Positions 32,659 to 40,526 of a stretch of 64,000 bases of DNA are shown in pieces (the stretch's first letter is position 1; every line of letters starts with the position of its first letter). Source of the stretch: Actinoallomurus bryophytorum (GTDB lineage Bacteria; Actinomycetota; Actinomycetes; Streptosporangiales; Streptosporangiaceae); assembly GCF_006716425.1 (NCBI RefSeq), contig NZ_VFOZ01000002.1, forward strand, positions 682,001-746,000, read 5' to 3'. A program made the position numbers and the translations under genes. Under the pieces are notes generated by a model. It was not told the DNA's origin. It worked only from the letters and a program-made list of their open reading frames with translations, and did no database searches.

Positions 32659-34242
32659 ATGCGCAAGGCTGCGGTCATTCTCGCGCTGGTGACGCTGTTC
32701 GCTCCGGCGGCGGCGACCGTCACCGCGTCACCTGCGGAGGCTCTGGGGAACGGGCTCGCCAAGACGCCGCCGATGGGGTGGAACGACTGGAACGCCTTCG
32801 GCTGCGGTATCAGTGAGCAGCTCGTCAAGGACACCGCCGACCGCATGGTGGCGAACGGCATGAAGGACGCCGGCTACCAGTACGTCAACATCGACGACTG
32901 CTGGATGACCCACAACCGGGACTCCGCGGGAAACCTCGTGCCCGATCCGGCGAAGTTCCCCGACGGGATCAAGGGCACCGCCGACTACGTCCACGGCAAG
33001 GGGCTCAAGCTCGGCATCTACGAGAGCGCCGGCACCGCGACCTGCGCCGGATATCCGGGCAGTCTCAACCATGAGCAGCAGGACGCGAACAGCTTCGCCG
33101 CCTGGGGCGTCGACTACCTGAAGTACGACAACTGCAACAACCAGGGCGTGCCCTACCAGCAGCGGTACAACGCGATGCGCGACGCGCTCGCGCGTACCGG
33201 CCGGCCGATCGTCTACAGCCTCTGCGAGTGGGGCGAGGACAGCGTCTGGACCTGGGGCTCGGCCACCGGCAACCTCTGGCGGACGACCGGGGACATCAAC
33301 GCGTCGTACGGATCGATGCTGTCGATCTTCCACAGCAACGTGAAGCTCGCCCAGTACGCCGGTCCCGGTGGGTGGAACGACCCCGACATGCTCGAGGTCG
33401 GCAACGGCATGTCGTTCACCGAGGACCGGTCGGAGTTCAGCCTGTGGGCCGAGATGGCGGCGCCGCTGATCTCCGGTACGGATCTGCGCGGTGCGACGCC
33501 CGCCACTCTCTCGCTCTACACCGACCGCGACGTGATCGCGGTCGACCAGGACTCGCTCGGCAGGCAGGGCACCCAGGTGTCCTCCTCCGGCGGCCTCGAC
33601 GTGCTCGCCAAGCCGCTCTCGAACGGCGACGTCGCGGTCGTGCTCTTCAACGAGAACGGCTCCGCCGCGACGATCTCTACCACGGCGTCCGCGGTCGGGC
33701 TGCCCTCCGCCTCGTCGTACCGGCTGAACAACCTCTGGTCGCACGTCGTCACCGGCACCAGCGGTTCGATCTCGGCGACCGTGCCCGGGCACGGTTCGGT
33801 GATGTACCGGGTGTCGCAGGGCAGTGGGAGCAGCGTGGGCACCACCCACCCGCTGGTCGCCGCGTCTGCGAACCGGTGCCTGGACGTCTACGACAACCAG
33901 ACCACGCCGGGCACGAAGATCGAGCTGTGGGACTGCGGCGGCGGCGCCAACCAGGGGTGGACGCCGACCGCGGCCGGTGAGCTGCGCGTCTACGGCGGCA
34001 CCCAGTGCCTGGACGCGTACAACAACCAGACCACGCCGGAGACGAAGGTCGAGCTCTGGGGCTGCAGCGGCGGCGCGAACCAGCGCTTCGAACTGCGGCC
34101 CGACGGCACCATCGTGGGAACCCAGTCCGGGCTCTGCCTCGACGTGGCCCACGGCGACCAGTCCTCGGGCAACGTCAACGGCGCCCAGATCCAGCTCTAC
34201 ACGTGCAACGGCGGCGCCAACCAGCAGTGGCGCCTGGGCTGA
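32659..34242 (+). CDS. Secreted GH27 alpha-galactosidase with ricin-type CBM13
   Basis: 527 aa. A signal peptide (about 1-28, ending AEA) precedes the GH27 barrel (30-310). It has MGWNDWNAFGC, nucleophile D157 in YLKYDNC, and the acid/base Asp in GGWNDPDM (241-243). A beta-sandwich follows to about 390. The C-terminus (395-527) is a ricin B trefoil with repeated CLDVYDNQT/GGGANQ units, typical CBM13 galactose/xylan binding. GH27 removes terminal alpha-galactose, and some members act on beta-L-arabinopyranosides. The ATG at 32659 follows GGAGGCGCGGT. The longer frame adds a non-signal Arg-rich leader. Confidence 0.93.
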   Translation: MRKAAVILALVTLFAPAAATVTASPAEALGNGLAKTPPMGWNDWNAFGCGISEQLVKDTADRMVANGMKDAGYQYVNIDDCWMTHNRDSAGNLVPDPAKFPDGIKGTADYVHGKGLKLGIYESAGTATCAGYPGSLNHEQQDANSFAAWGVDYLKYDNCNNQGVPYQQRYNAMRDALARTGRPIVYSLCEWGEDSVWTWGSATGNLWRTTGDINASYGSMLSIFHSNVKLAQYAGPGGWNDPDMLEVGNGMSFTEDRSEFSLWAEMAAPLISGTDLRGATPATLSLYTDRDVIAVDQDSLGRQGTQVSSSGGLDVLAKPLSNGDVAVVLFNENGSAATISTTASAVGLPSASSYRLNNLWSHVVTGTSGSISATVPGHGSVMYRVSQGSGSSVGTTHPLVAASANRCLDVYDNQTTPGTKIELWDCGGGANQGWTPTAAGELRVYGGTQCLDAYNNQTTPETKVELWGCSGGANQRFELRPDGTIVGTQSGLCLDVAHGDQSSGNVNGAQIQLYTCNGGANQQWRLG

Positions 34243-34407
34243 GGAAGCCGACGCCGCGCCGGCCCCTGGAGAACCTCCGTACGGCGCGGCTCGGCGGTAC
34301 CCTCACGGCCGAAGGCGATATCGTCCATCCTTCGGTCCCGCTCTGCCGCACATCACACGGGCGCTCTCTGAGATGGCGCCCGCAGTACGAGCGGGCGGAA
34401 GGGGATC

Positions 34408-35112
34408 GTGGTGAACGGTGTTCCTCGAGCGGGGGGCTTGTTCGCCGACGCCATCAAGACGTTCTTCCGGTCCAGCCACCCGATGAGGGTGGGCGCCGAA
34501 GACGCCGCCGCCCACGGCGGCGCGGACGCGGCCGGGCCCGACTTACTCCTCCGGCTCCGGCCGTCGGGCATTTCCAGGTTCTCCGACAGCATTCATCCGC
34601 CGAGCCCCGAACACGCCCTCCTCATCCGCGCATCCCATGGAGAGGTGGCAGCCATTCTCGACGCCGCGCGTGGCCGGCGGCTGACCCAGGGGGACATCGA
34701 TCGGCTTCTTCACCAGGTGAACCCGACCGGATCGGGTCGCAACTGCCTCGAGTGCTCGCTGGCACTCGACGACATGCTCGCCAGGAGGGCGGTCGTCGCG
34801 GGACCGTGCCGCGAGACCATCAACACGAAATCGGTCTCCCAGATGCTCGACGAGCGTTCGCTGTACGCCCTTCCGGGTCTTCGCGCGGACGAGCTGCGAG
34901 TCGTCGAGTCACAGTTGACGTCCTTCGGCGGCGGAGCCCGGGGCATCATCCTGAGACTGGGGCGGACGAGCGAAGGTGTTCCCAGCCACACGTACAACGT
35001 CGCGAACATCAACGGCAAGATCCTGTACCTCGACGGCCAGGTGGGCAAGTCGTTCGCCCGCCATCCCGCTCGGGGACAGCTTTCGACCTACAACTTCTAC
35101 CGAGCAGCCTGA
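34408..35112 (+). CDS. Papain-fold (Tox-PL-like) deamidase toxin
   Basis: 234 aa. The C-terminal part (about 100-234) has the papain-like triad order of Tox-PL glutamine deamidase toxins: C113 in NPTGSGRNCLECSLALDDML, H194 in SHTYNVANI and D209 in YLDGQ. No LXG, WXG, signal or other trafficking domain is present. The N-terminal 100 residues are unassigned, with a short SPEHALLIRAS segment. Two adjacent GTG codons (34408 and 34411) follow GGAAGGGG. An Imm35-like gene starts 12 nt downstream, supporting a toxin-immunity pair. The target is unknown. A cytoplasmic housekeeping hydrolase is less likely given that partner. Confidence 0.75.
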   Translation: MVNGVPRAGGLFADAIKTFFRSSHPMRVGAEDAAAHGGADAAGPDLLLRLRPSGISRFSDSIHPPSPEHALLIRASHGEVAAILDAARGRRLTQGDIDRLLHQVNPTGSGRNCLECSLALDDMLARRAVVAGPCRETINTKSVSQMLDERSLYALPGLRADELRVVESQLTSFGGGARGIILRLGRTSEGVPSHTYNVANINGKILYLDGQVGKSFARHPARGQLSTYNFYRAA

Positions 35113-35123
35113 TGAGGTGAACC

Positions 35124-35426
35124 GTGATCACCAGGGATGACGCCATTCGCATCGCGCGGGAATTCCTCCGTGAGGTCTACCCGCACGAGAGCCGTCCCGT
35201 CGCCATCGCCGAGTCGGCGACGGTGGAGAAGCCCTATGGCTGGCTTTTCGTCTACGACACGGCCGAGGCGTTGCGGACGGGTGAGCCCGGGCTCGTGGGG
35301 AACGGACCTCTGCTCGTCCGGCGTCAGGACGGCAGAATCATCGAGTTCTCCTCCTTCTACACGAGCGCGTCCGCACTCGAGGCGTACGAGGAGGATCCAG
35401 CTGGATTCCGGCCCACGGACGGCTGA
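35124..35426 (+). CDS. Imm35/YrhB-like immunity protein
   Basis: A 100-aa soluble protein. It begins with ITRDDAIRIAREFLREVY and continues with a GWLFVYDTAEAL strand, GNGPLLVRRQDGRIIEFSSF and a final SALEAYEEDP. This is the pattern of the YrhB/Imm35 family (PF15567), found next to polymorphic toxins and particularly papain-fold ones. GAGGTG lies 5 nt before the GTG start, 11 nt after the toxin stop. It is expected to bind and neutralise the upstream toxin. Confidence 0.8.
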   Translation: MITRDDAIRIAREFLREVYPHESRPVAIAESATVEKPYGWLFVYDTAEALRTGEPGLVGNGPLLVRRQDGRIIEFSSFYTSASALEAYEEDPAGFRPTDG

Positions 35427-35544
35427 CCGTGCCCGCCGCGTCGGTGATCCGGCCCGGACGGTGGGTGTGGGAGGTCAGCGGCCGGCGCAGCCTGGGAAAG
35501 GCGGCTCTTTTCAAATCCACCGGGCTGGAGTACACACGGGGAAA

Positions 35545-35560
35545 CTGACCGGCGAATCAG
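35545..35560 (+). promoter_or_regulatory. Inverted-repeat operator upstream of APC permease
   Basis: CTGA-N8-TCAG (35545-35548 and 35557-35560) lies 37 nt before the permease start. Its arms and 8-bp spacing match the longer repeat before the FAD gene at 37142-37161, suggesting one TetR-type regulator for both. Confidence 0.5.
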
Positions 35561-35597
35561 CAACGGGGGGCGCCGGCCCGGCAGAGAGGCAGCCCTC

Positions 35598-37151
35598 ATG
35601 GCCGCGATCCCCGACAGCTTCACCGGCGACTGGGAACTCCAGAAGACCCACCTGCGAAAGTCGTTCTTCCGGCTGGACATCGCGGCCTTCCTGGTCTGCG
35701 CGCTGGTCGGCCTGGACACGCTGGGCACCGTCGCCAACAAAGGCCCGCAGGGCCTGGTCTGGCTCCTGTTCCTGGCGGTGTTCTTCTTCCTGCCGTACGG
35801 GCTGCTCGCCGCCGAGCTCGGGTCGGCGTTCCCCTTCGAGGGCGGGCCGTACGTCTGGACGAAGCTGGCCTTCGGGCGGTTCGCCGCCGGGGTCAACCAG
35901 GTGCTCTACTGGCTCTCCAACCCGGTGTGGCTCGGCGGCACTCTCACCATCGTGGCCGTCACCACCTGGGAGAAGTTCTTCTTCGACCTGCCGGGCATCT
36001 GGCGCTACGTCGGCGGCGCGATCTTCGTCTGGACCGGTGCGCTGGCCGTGCTGCTGGCGTTCCGCGTCGGCAAGTGGCTGCCCACGATCGGGGCCATCTC
36101 CCGCATCCTGCTGATCGGCACCTTCGTCGTCTCGGTGGTCATCTACGGCGTCGAGCACGGCGTCCACCTGGTCGGGCACGAGTTCAAGCCCAGTTACATC
36201 GGCTTCGTCGGGCTGGTGCCGATCCTGGTCTACAACTACGTGGGCTTCGAGCTGCCGAGCACCGCCGCCGAGGAGATGGGCGACCCGCAGAAGGACGTGC
36301 CCTCCTCGATCCTGCGCGCGGGCGTCCTGTCGGTGATCCTGTACGGCGCGCCGATCCTGGGCACCCTCCTGGTGCTGCCGGGCAACGCGATCGGCAGCCT
36401 GGGCGGGTTCGTGGACGCGTGCAAGGCGGTGTTCACCGTGTACGGCGGGCACGTCGCGGCCGACGGCTCGGTCACGCTGACCGGCGCGGGCTCGGTCATG
36501 GGCAAGATCGCCGCGCTCGGCCTCATCCTCGGGGTGCTGACCAGCGGCATCACCTGGTCGATGGGCGGCGACCGGGCCCAGGCGGTGGCCTGCGCGGACG
36601 GCGCCGGTCCCGCGTTCCTGGGGAAGTTCTCCACCCGCTTCGGCACGCCGATCCGGGTGAACATCCTGTCTTCCATCCTTTCCACCATCGTCATGGTGGC
36701 GGCCTTCCTGATCACCAAGGGTGACGCGCAGAAGTACTTCTCGGCCGTGCTCGGGCTGGCCATCTCCACGACGTTCATCTCCTACCTGCTCGCGTTCCCG
36801 AGCCTGTACGTGCTGCGCCGCAAGATGCCCGACGTCGAGCGCCCGTACCGCTCGCCGGTGCCGTGGCTGGTCTCGGCGCTGCCGACCGTCTTCGTCCTCT
36901 TCACGCTCGTGCAGCTGGTGTGGCCGGGACTGGGGGTCGGCTGGTTCGGCACGTCGGGCGACCCGGCCGGATCGCTGCCCGAGGGGTTCGCCGGCGACCG
37001 GCTCGGCTACATGCTGAGCCAGCTCGTCCCGCTCGCGCTGTGCCTCGGCCTCGGCGCGCTCTTCTACGTGCTCGGCGCCCCGGCGAGGAAAGCCGGACGA
37101 AACGGACCCTTGCCTCCCCCCGCCTCGCGAGAGACGATCAGTACTGACTGA
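35598..37151 (+). CDS. APC-superfamily amino acid/amine permease
   Basis: 517 aa with about 12 membrane helices. An N-terminal tail (ELQKTHLRKSFFRLDIAAF) precedes TM1, then comes the conserved LPYGLLAAELGSAFPFEGGPYVW region of APC transporters. VGFELPSTAAEEMGDPQKDVP (about 215-235) is the family's consensus loop. It imports amino acids, polyamines or related amines by proton symport. The cytoplasmic C-terminus is short. GAGAGGCAG precedes the ATG. The FAD oxidoreductase follows after 21 nt, likely in one operon or under the internal operator that overlaps this stop codon. Confidence 0.9.
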   Translation: MAAIPDSFTGDWELQKTHLRKSFFRLDIAAFLVCALVGLDTLGTVANKGPQGLVWLLFLAVFFFLPYGLLAAELGSAFPFEGGPYVWTKLAFGRFAAGVNQVLYWLSNPVWLGGTLTIVAVTTWEKFFFDLPGIWRYVGGAIFVWTGALAVLLAFRVGKWLPTIGAISRILLIGTFVVSVVIYGVEHGVHLVGHEFKPSYIGFVGLVPILVYNYVGFELPSTAAEEMGDPQKDVPSSILRAGVLSVILYGAPILGTLLVLPGNAIGSLGGFVDACKAVFTVYGGHVAADGSVTLTGAGSVMGKIAALGLILGVLTSGITWSMGGDRAQAVACADGAGPAFLGKFSTRFGTPIRVNILSSILSTIVMVAAFLITKGDAQKYFSAVLGLAISTTFISYLLAFPSLYVLRRKMPDVERPYRSPVPWLVSALPTVFVLFTLVQLVWPGLGVGWFGTSGDPAGSLPEGFAGDRLGYMLSQLVPLALCLGLGALFYVLGAPARKAGRNGPLPPPASRETISTD

Positions 37152-37161
37152 CGGATCAGTA
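37142..37161 (+). promoter_or_regulatory. Inverted-repeat operator upstream of FAD gene
   Basis: TACTGA-N8-TCAGTA (arms 37142-37147 and 37156-37161) overlaps the permease stop codon and abuts the AAGGAG ribosome-binding site of the next gene. It is a candidate binding site for the TetR protein at 38747-39343. Confidence 0.55.
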
Positions 37162-37172
37162 AGGAGCCGCCC

Positions 37173-38744
37173 GTGTACGACGTCCTGGTGATCGGCGGCG
37201 GGCACAACGGCCTCGTGGCCGCCGCCTACCTGGCAAAGGCCGGCCTGCGGGTGTGCGTCTGCGAGGCGCGCGAGGTGGTCGGCGGCGCGGCGGTGAGCGA
37301 GCACCCGTTCGGCCCCGACTACACGGTCACGTCCCTGTCGTACGTGGTCAGCCTCCTGCCGCCCGCGCTGGTCCGGGATCTGCGGCTGGACCGGCACGGC
37401 TACCACGTCTACCCGCAGGGGCCCTACTTCGCGCCGCGCGCCGACGGCGGCCACCTGCGGCTGCCGGACGACCCGGCGCGGCGCCGGGAGGAGATCGAGC
37501 GGTTCTCCTCCAAGGACGCCGCGGCGTACGAGCGCTGGGACGCCTGGATGAACGAGCTGGGCGGGATCCTCGGCCCGCTGCTGGAGAGGATCCCGCCCAA
37601 GCTCGGCTCGCGGAAACCGGCGGATCTCGCCGGGCAGGCCGGCCTGCTGCGCAGCCTGCGCGGCGTGAACGTACGATCGGCGGTCGACGTCACCCGCATC
37701 CTCACCGACAGCATCGCCGACCTGGTCGAGGACCGCTTCGACTCCGACGCGATGCGCGGCATGCTGTCGGTGTCCGGGGTGATCGGCACGTGGGCGGGCC
37801 CGCGCTCGGCCGGCACCGCGTACGTCATGCTCCACCACCATGTCGGCGAGACCACGTGGGGGTTCCCGCGCGGCGGCATGGGCGGGGTGACCAAGGCCCT
37901 GGCCTCGGCGGCGCGGGAGTTCGGCGCGGAGATCCGCACGTCCGCGCCGGTGGCGCGCATCGGCGTGAAGGACGGCCGCGCCACCGGCGTCACGCTGGAG
38001 TCCGGGGAGGAGCTGACCGCGCGCACCGTCGTGACGACCGCGCACCCGGCCATCTCGTTCCTGCGGCTGCTGGACCGCCGCGACCTGCCCGAGGACTTCG
38101 TCGGCGACATCGAGCGCTGGAAGACGCGCAGCGGCACCGTCAAGATCAACCTGGCCGTGGACCGGCTGCCGGAGTTCAGCGGCGTCTCCGGCATCGACCC
38201 CGAGGTGCACGGCGGCACGATCGTGCTGGCCGAGTCTCTCGACGACGTCGAGGGCGCCTTCCAGGACGCGGTGGCCGGCCGGGCCGCGGCACTGCCCTTC
38301 GCCGACGTCTGCATCCCCAGTGTGTTCGACGACTCCCTGGCGCCGGAGGGCCACCACGTCGTCTCGATGTTCACCCAGTGGGTGCCGCATACCTGGCACG
38401 ACTCCCAGCCTGAGGCGGAGCTGGAGGCGTACGCGGACCGGGTGGTGGCCCGTATGGAGGCGGTCGCGCCGGGCTTCACCTCCTCGGTGCTGCACCGCCA
38501 GGTGATCGGCCCGTACGACATGGAGCATGAGTACAACCTGGTCGGCGGCAACATCTTCCACGGCGAGCTGACGCCGGGCCAGATGTTCCACGCGCGGCCC
38601 GCGGCCGGGTACGCCGACCTGCGTACGCCGGTCAAGGGGCTCTACCAGGCGGGCTCGTCGACCCATGGCGGCGGAGGCGTCACCGGCGTGCCCGGCCGCA
38701 ACGTCGTACGCCAGGTGCTCCGGGACCGCCGGAGGCGCCGGTGA
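37173..38744 (+). CDS. FAD-dependent oxidoreductase, phytoene-desaturase/PYROXD2-like
   Basis: 523 aa. The N-terminus has the dinucleotide-binding motif VIGGGHNGLVAAAYLAKAGL followed by CEAREVVGGAAV. The C-terminus contains GLYQAGSSTHGGGGVTGVPG, typical of the NAD(P)/FAD-dependent amine-oxidase-like family related to CrtI and PYROXD2. No signal peptide. It probably oxidises an amine or unsaturated substrate brought in by the adjacent permease. No carotenoid genes are nearby, so carotenoid desaturation is unlikely. The GTG start has AAGGAG upstream. It ends 2 nt from the convergent TetR gene. Confidence 0.88.
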   Translation: MYDVLVIGGGHNGLVAAAYLAKAGLRVCVCEAREVVGGAAVSEHPFGPDYTVTSLSYVVSLLPPALVRDLRLDRHGYHVYPQGPYFAPRADGGHLRLPDDPARRREEIERFSSKDAAAYERWDAWMNELGGILGPLLERIPPKLGSRKPADLAGQAGLLRSLRGVNVRSAVDVTRILTDSIADLVEDRFDSDAMRGMLSVSGVIGTWAGPRSAGTAYVMLHHHVGETTWGFPRGGMGGVTKALASAAREFGAEIRTSAPVARIGVKDGRATGVTLESGEELTARTVVTTAHPAISFLRLLDRRDLPEDFVGDIERWKTRSGTVKINLAVDRLPEFSGVSGIDPEVHGGTIVLAESLDDVEGAFQDAVAGRAAALPFADVCIPSVFDDSLAPEGHHVVSMFTQWVPHTWHDSQPEAELEAYADRVVARMEAVAPGFTSSVLHRQVIGPYDMEHEYNLVGGNIFHGELTPGQMFHARPAAGYADLRTPVKGLYQAGSSTHGGGGVTGVPGRNVVRQVLRDRRRRR

Positions 38745-38746
38745 AC

Positions 38747-39343
38747 CTAGAGAGCGGGTACGCCCAGCTCCCGCGCGGCCTGGTCGTAGGCCCATGCCTC
38801 GGCCTGGCGCCGGGTGAGCACGCCGCGGTGCACGGTCGTCTGGACCGAGAGACCGTCGATCAGGGCCGTGATGCGCCAGGCGGCGGCCTCCGGATCGGGG
38901 CAGTCGAACTCCCCCGCCGTGACACCCTCCGCGATCAGCCCGGCGATCGTGTCGCGCCAGCGCAGGTCGAGCCGCCGGCACACGCGGCGCAGCTCGGGCT
39001 CGCGGAGCGCCGCGGACCAGCCGTCGATCCACAGGCGCCAGCCCGGGGCGGCCGAGCCACTCGGGTGGTAAAGCCGCAGCGCACGTACGAGGCGCTGCCG
39101 GGCCGAGCCGCCGGACCCGGCGACCTGCGCGAGCCGGTCGAGGTCGCGCCGGGCCGCGTAGCCGAACGCCTCGGCGACCAGCCGGTCCTTGGACCGGAAG
39201 TGGTAGAAGACCAGCGCGGTGCTGACGCCGAGGGCGGTGGCCACGTCGGCCACCCGGATGGCCGCCACCCCGCGCTCGGCGATCTGCGCCACGGTCGCGC
39301 GCAGGATCTCCTCGCGCCGGTCGTCAACGGTCAGCCGCGCCAC
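38747..39343 (-). CDS. TetR-family regulator (BetI-like)
   Basis: 198 aa. The N-terminal HTH (about 10-55) reads ILRATVAQIAERGVAAIRVA and then LGVSTALVFYHFRSKDRLV. The ligand domain has the BetI-type pattern, with LWIDGWSAALREPELRRV and AALIDGLSVQTTVHR-like segments. It is divergent from the Rieske oxygenase by only 32 bp and convergent with the FAD gene, so it probably controls this cluster via the CTGA-N8-TCAG sites. The GTG start lacks a ribosome-binding site and is 6 nt from TAGTGT, indicating leaderless translation. Confidence 0.88.
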   Translation of the reverse strand: MARLTVDDRREEILRATVAQIAERGVAAIRVADVATALGVSTALVFYHFRSKDRLVAEAFGYAARRDLDRLAQVAGSGGSARQRLVRALRLYHPSGSAAPGWRLWIDGWSAALREPELRRVCRRLDLRWRDTIAGLIAEGVTAGEFDCPDPEAAAWRITALIDGLSVQTTVHRGVLTRRQAEAWAYDQAARELGVPAL

Positions 39344-39349
39344 GGGCCG

Positions 39350-39355
39350 ACACTA
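39350..39355 (-). promoter_or_regulatory. -10 box of leaderless TetR gene
   Basis: TAGTGT on the minus strand ends 6 nt before the GTG start codon at 39343, the TANNNT-plus-6 arrangement of actinobacterial leaderless genes. It lies within the 32-bp divergent region shared with the Rieske gene. Confidence 0.55.
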
Positions 39356-39375
39356 TCCCGGTACAGGCGCCCGGC

Positions 39376-40479
39376 ATGAGGTCCTGGCCGCCCGCGCCCA
39401 TCCCCGCGGCCGATCTCGGCCCGGCGCTCAGGCCGTTCGGCGAGGCGACCATGCTGCCCGCGAGCGCGTACGCCTCCCCCGAGGTCCTCGCGTGGGAGCG
39501 GCGGCACCTGTTCGCCGGGACGTGGAGCTGCCTCGGGCGCGCGGACGAGCTGCTGACCGCCGGCGCCACCCAGCGCGCGGTGCTCGCCGGCGACGTCCCG
39601 GTGCTGGTCACACCGGACGGCGCGTTCGCCAACACCTGCCGGCACCGTGGGCACGAGCTGCTGGCCGAGGGGTGCACCTCGGACCGTGACCTCATCGTCT
39701 GCCCATACCACGCCTGGGCGTACCGGCTGGACGGCAGCATGCGCGGCGCACCCGGCTTCAAGATCACCGGGTACGACCTGACGCCGCTGCCGATGACGGC
39801 GTGGCACGGCTGGGTGTTCGTCAACGCCACCGGCGACGCGCCGCCGTTCGCCGAGCACGCGGGCGCGCTGACGGTGCTGGTCGAGCCGTACGCGCCGGAG
39901 CGGCTCACGCTCGCGGCGCGGCACGAGTACGACGTGCGGGCCAACTGGAAGGTGATCGCCGAGAACTACCACGAGTGCTACCACTGCCCGCTCATCCATC
40001 CCGAGCTGTGCGCGGTCTCGCCGCCGGCGAGCGGCGACAACTACGACCTGCCGGGCGCCTGGGTCGGCGGCTCGATGGACCTGCGCGACCACGCGGAGAC
40101 GATGTCGCTGGACGGGCGGTCCGGTGGCGCTTTCATCACGGGCGCCGACCGCCGGCGGGTGCACTACTTCGGGCTGCTTCCGGACCTGCTGATCTCGCTG
40201 CACCCGGACTACGTCATGACCCACCGCCTGCGGCCGCGCGCGCCGGACCGTACCGGGATCGAGTGCTCCTGGTACGTCCCGGAGGGCGTACGCGACGCGG
40301 GCTACGCGGTGGAGTTCTGGGACCGGACGAACCGCCAGGACTGGACCGCGTGCGAGTCCGTGCAGCGCGGCCTGGCCTCGCCGCACTTCCGGCCGGGTCC
40401 CTTCGCCCCGGACGAGGACGCCGTGCACACGTGGGTGCGCACGATCGCGCTGGCCTACCAGGGCGAGCCACCGTCGTAG
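39376..40479 (+). CDS. Rieske non-heme iron oxygenase, alpha subunit
   Basis: 367 aa. The Rieske 2Fe-2S ligands are C88 and H90 (CRHRGHE) and C109 and H112 (CPYH). The mononuclear iron site is in NWKVIAENYHECYHCPLIHP (H203, H208), with D322 in NRQDWTAC as the likely carboxylate. The layout matches choline, carnitine or glycine-betaine monooxygenase-like enzymes, which demethylate or hydroxylate quaternary amines using a separate reductase. No reductase gene is adjacent. The ATG at 39376 has no ribosome-binding site. A good hairpin terminator follows. The co-located permease and FAD enzyme suggest an amine catabolic pathway. Confidence 0.9.
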   Translation: MRSWPPAPIPAADLGPALRPFGEATMLPASAYASPEVLAWERRHLFAGTWSCLGRADELLTAGATQRAVLAGDVPVLVTPDGAFANTCRHRGHELLAEGCTSDRDLIVCPYHAWAYRLDGSMRGAPGFKITGYDLTPLPMTAWHGWVFVNATGDAPPFAEHAGALTVLVEPYAPERLTLAARHEYDVRANWKVIAENYHECYHCPLIHPELCAVSPPASGDNYDLPGAWVGGSMDLRDHAETMSLDGRSGGAFITGADRRRVHYFGLLPDLLISLHPDYVMTHRLRPRAPDRTGIECSWYVPEGVRDAGYAVEFWDRTNRQDWTACESVQRGLASPHFRPGPFAPDEDAVHTWVRTIALAYQGEPPS

Positions 40480-40520
40480 GCGGGCCGGCCGTCACGCCTC
40501 CGAGGTGACGGCGGGCCCGC
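40480..40520. terminator. Hairpin between convergent Rieske and MFS genes
   Basis: A 16-bp stem with one mismatch (40480-40495 and 40505-40520) and a 9-nt loop, starting directly after the Rieske stop codon. Confidence 0.8.
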
Positions 40521-40526
40521 CCCAGG

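Noticed and set aside
37173-38744. Carotenoid desaturase reading for the FAD oxidoreductase
   Set aside because: The fold is CrtI-like, but no phytoene synthase or other carotenoid genes are near, while a permease and Rieske oxygenase are.
35511-39032. A 1173-codon open frame on the minus strand
   Set aside because: It is antisense to the APC permease and FAD oxidoreductase, is dominated by Arg/Gly/Asp/His low-complexity sequence and has no domain. It is a by-product of GC-rich third positions.
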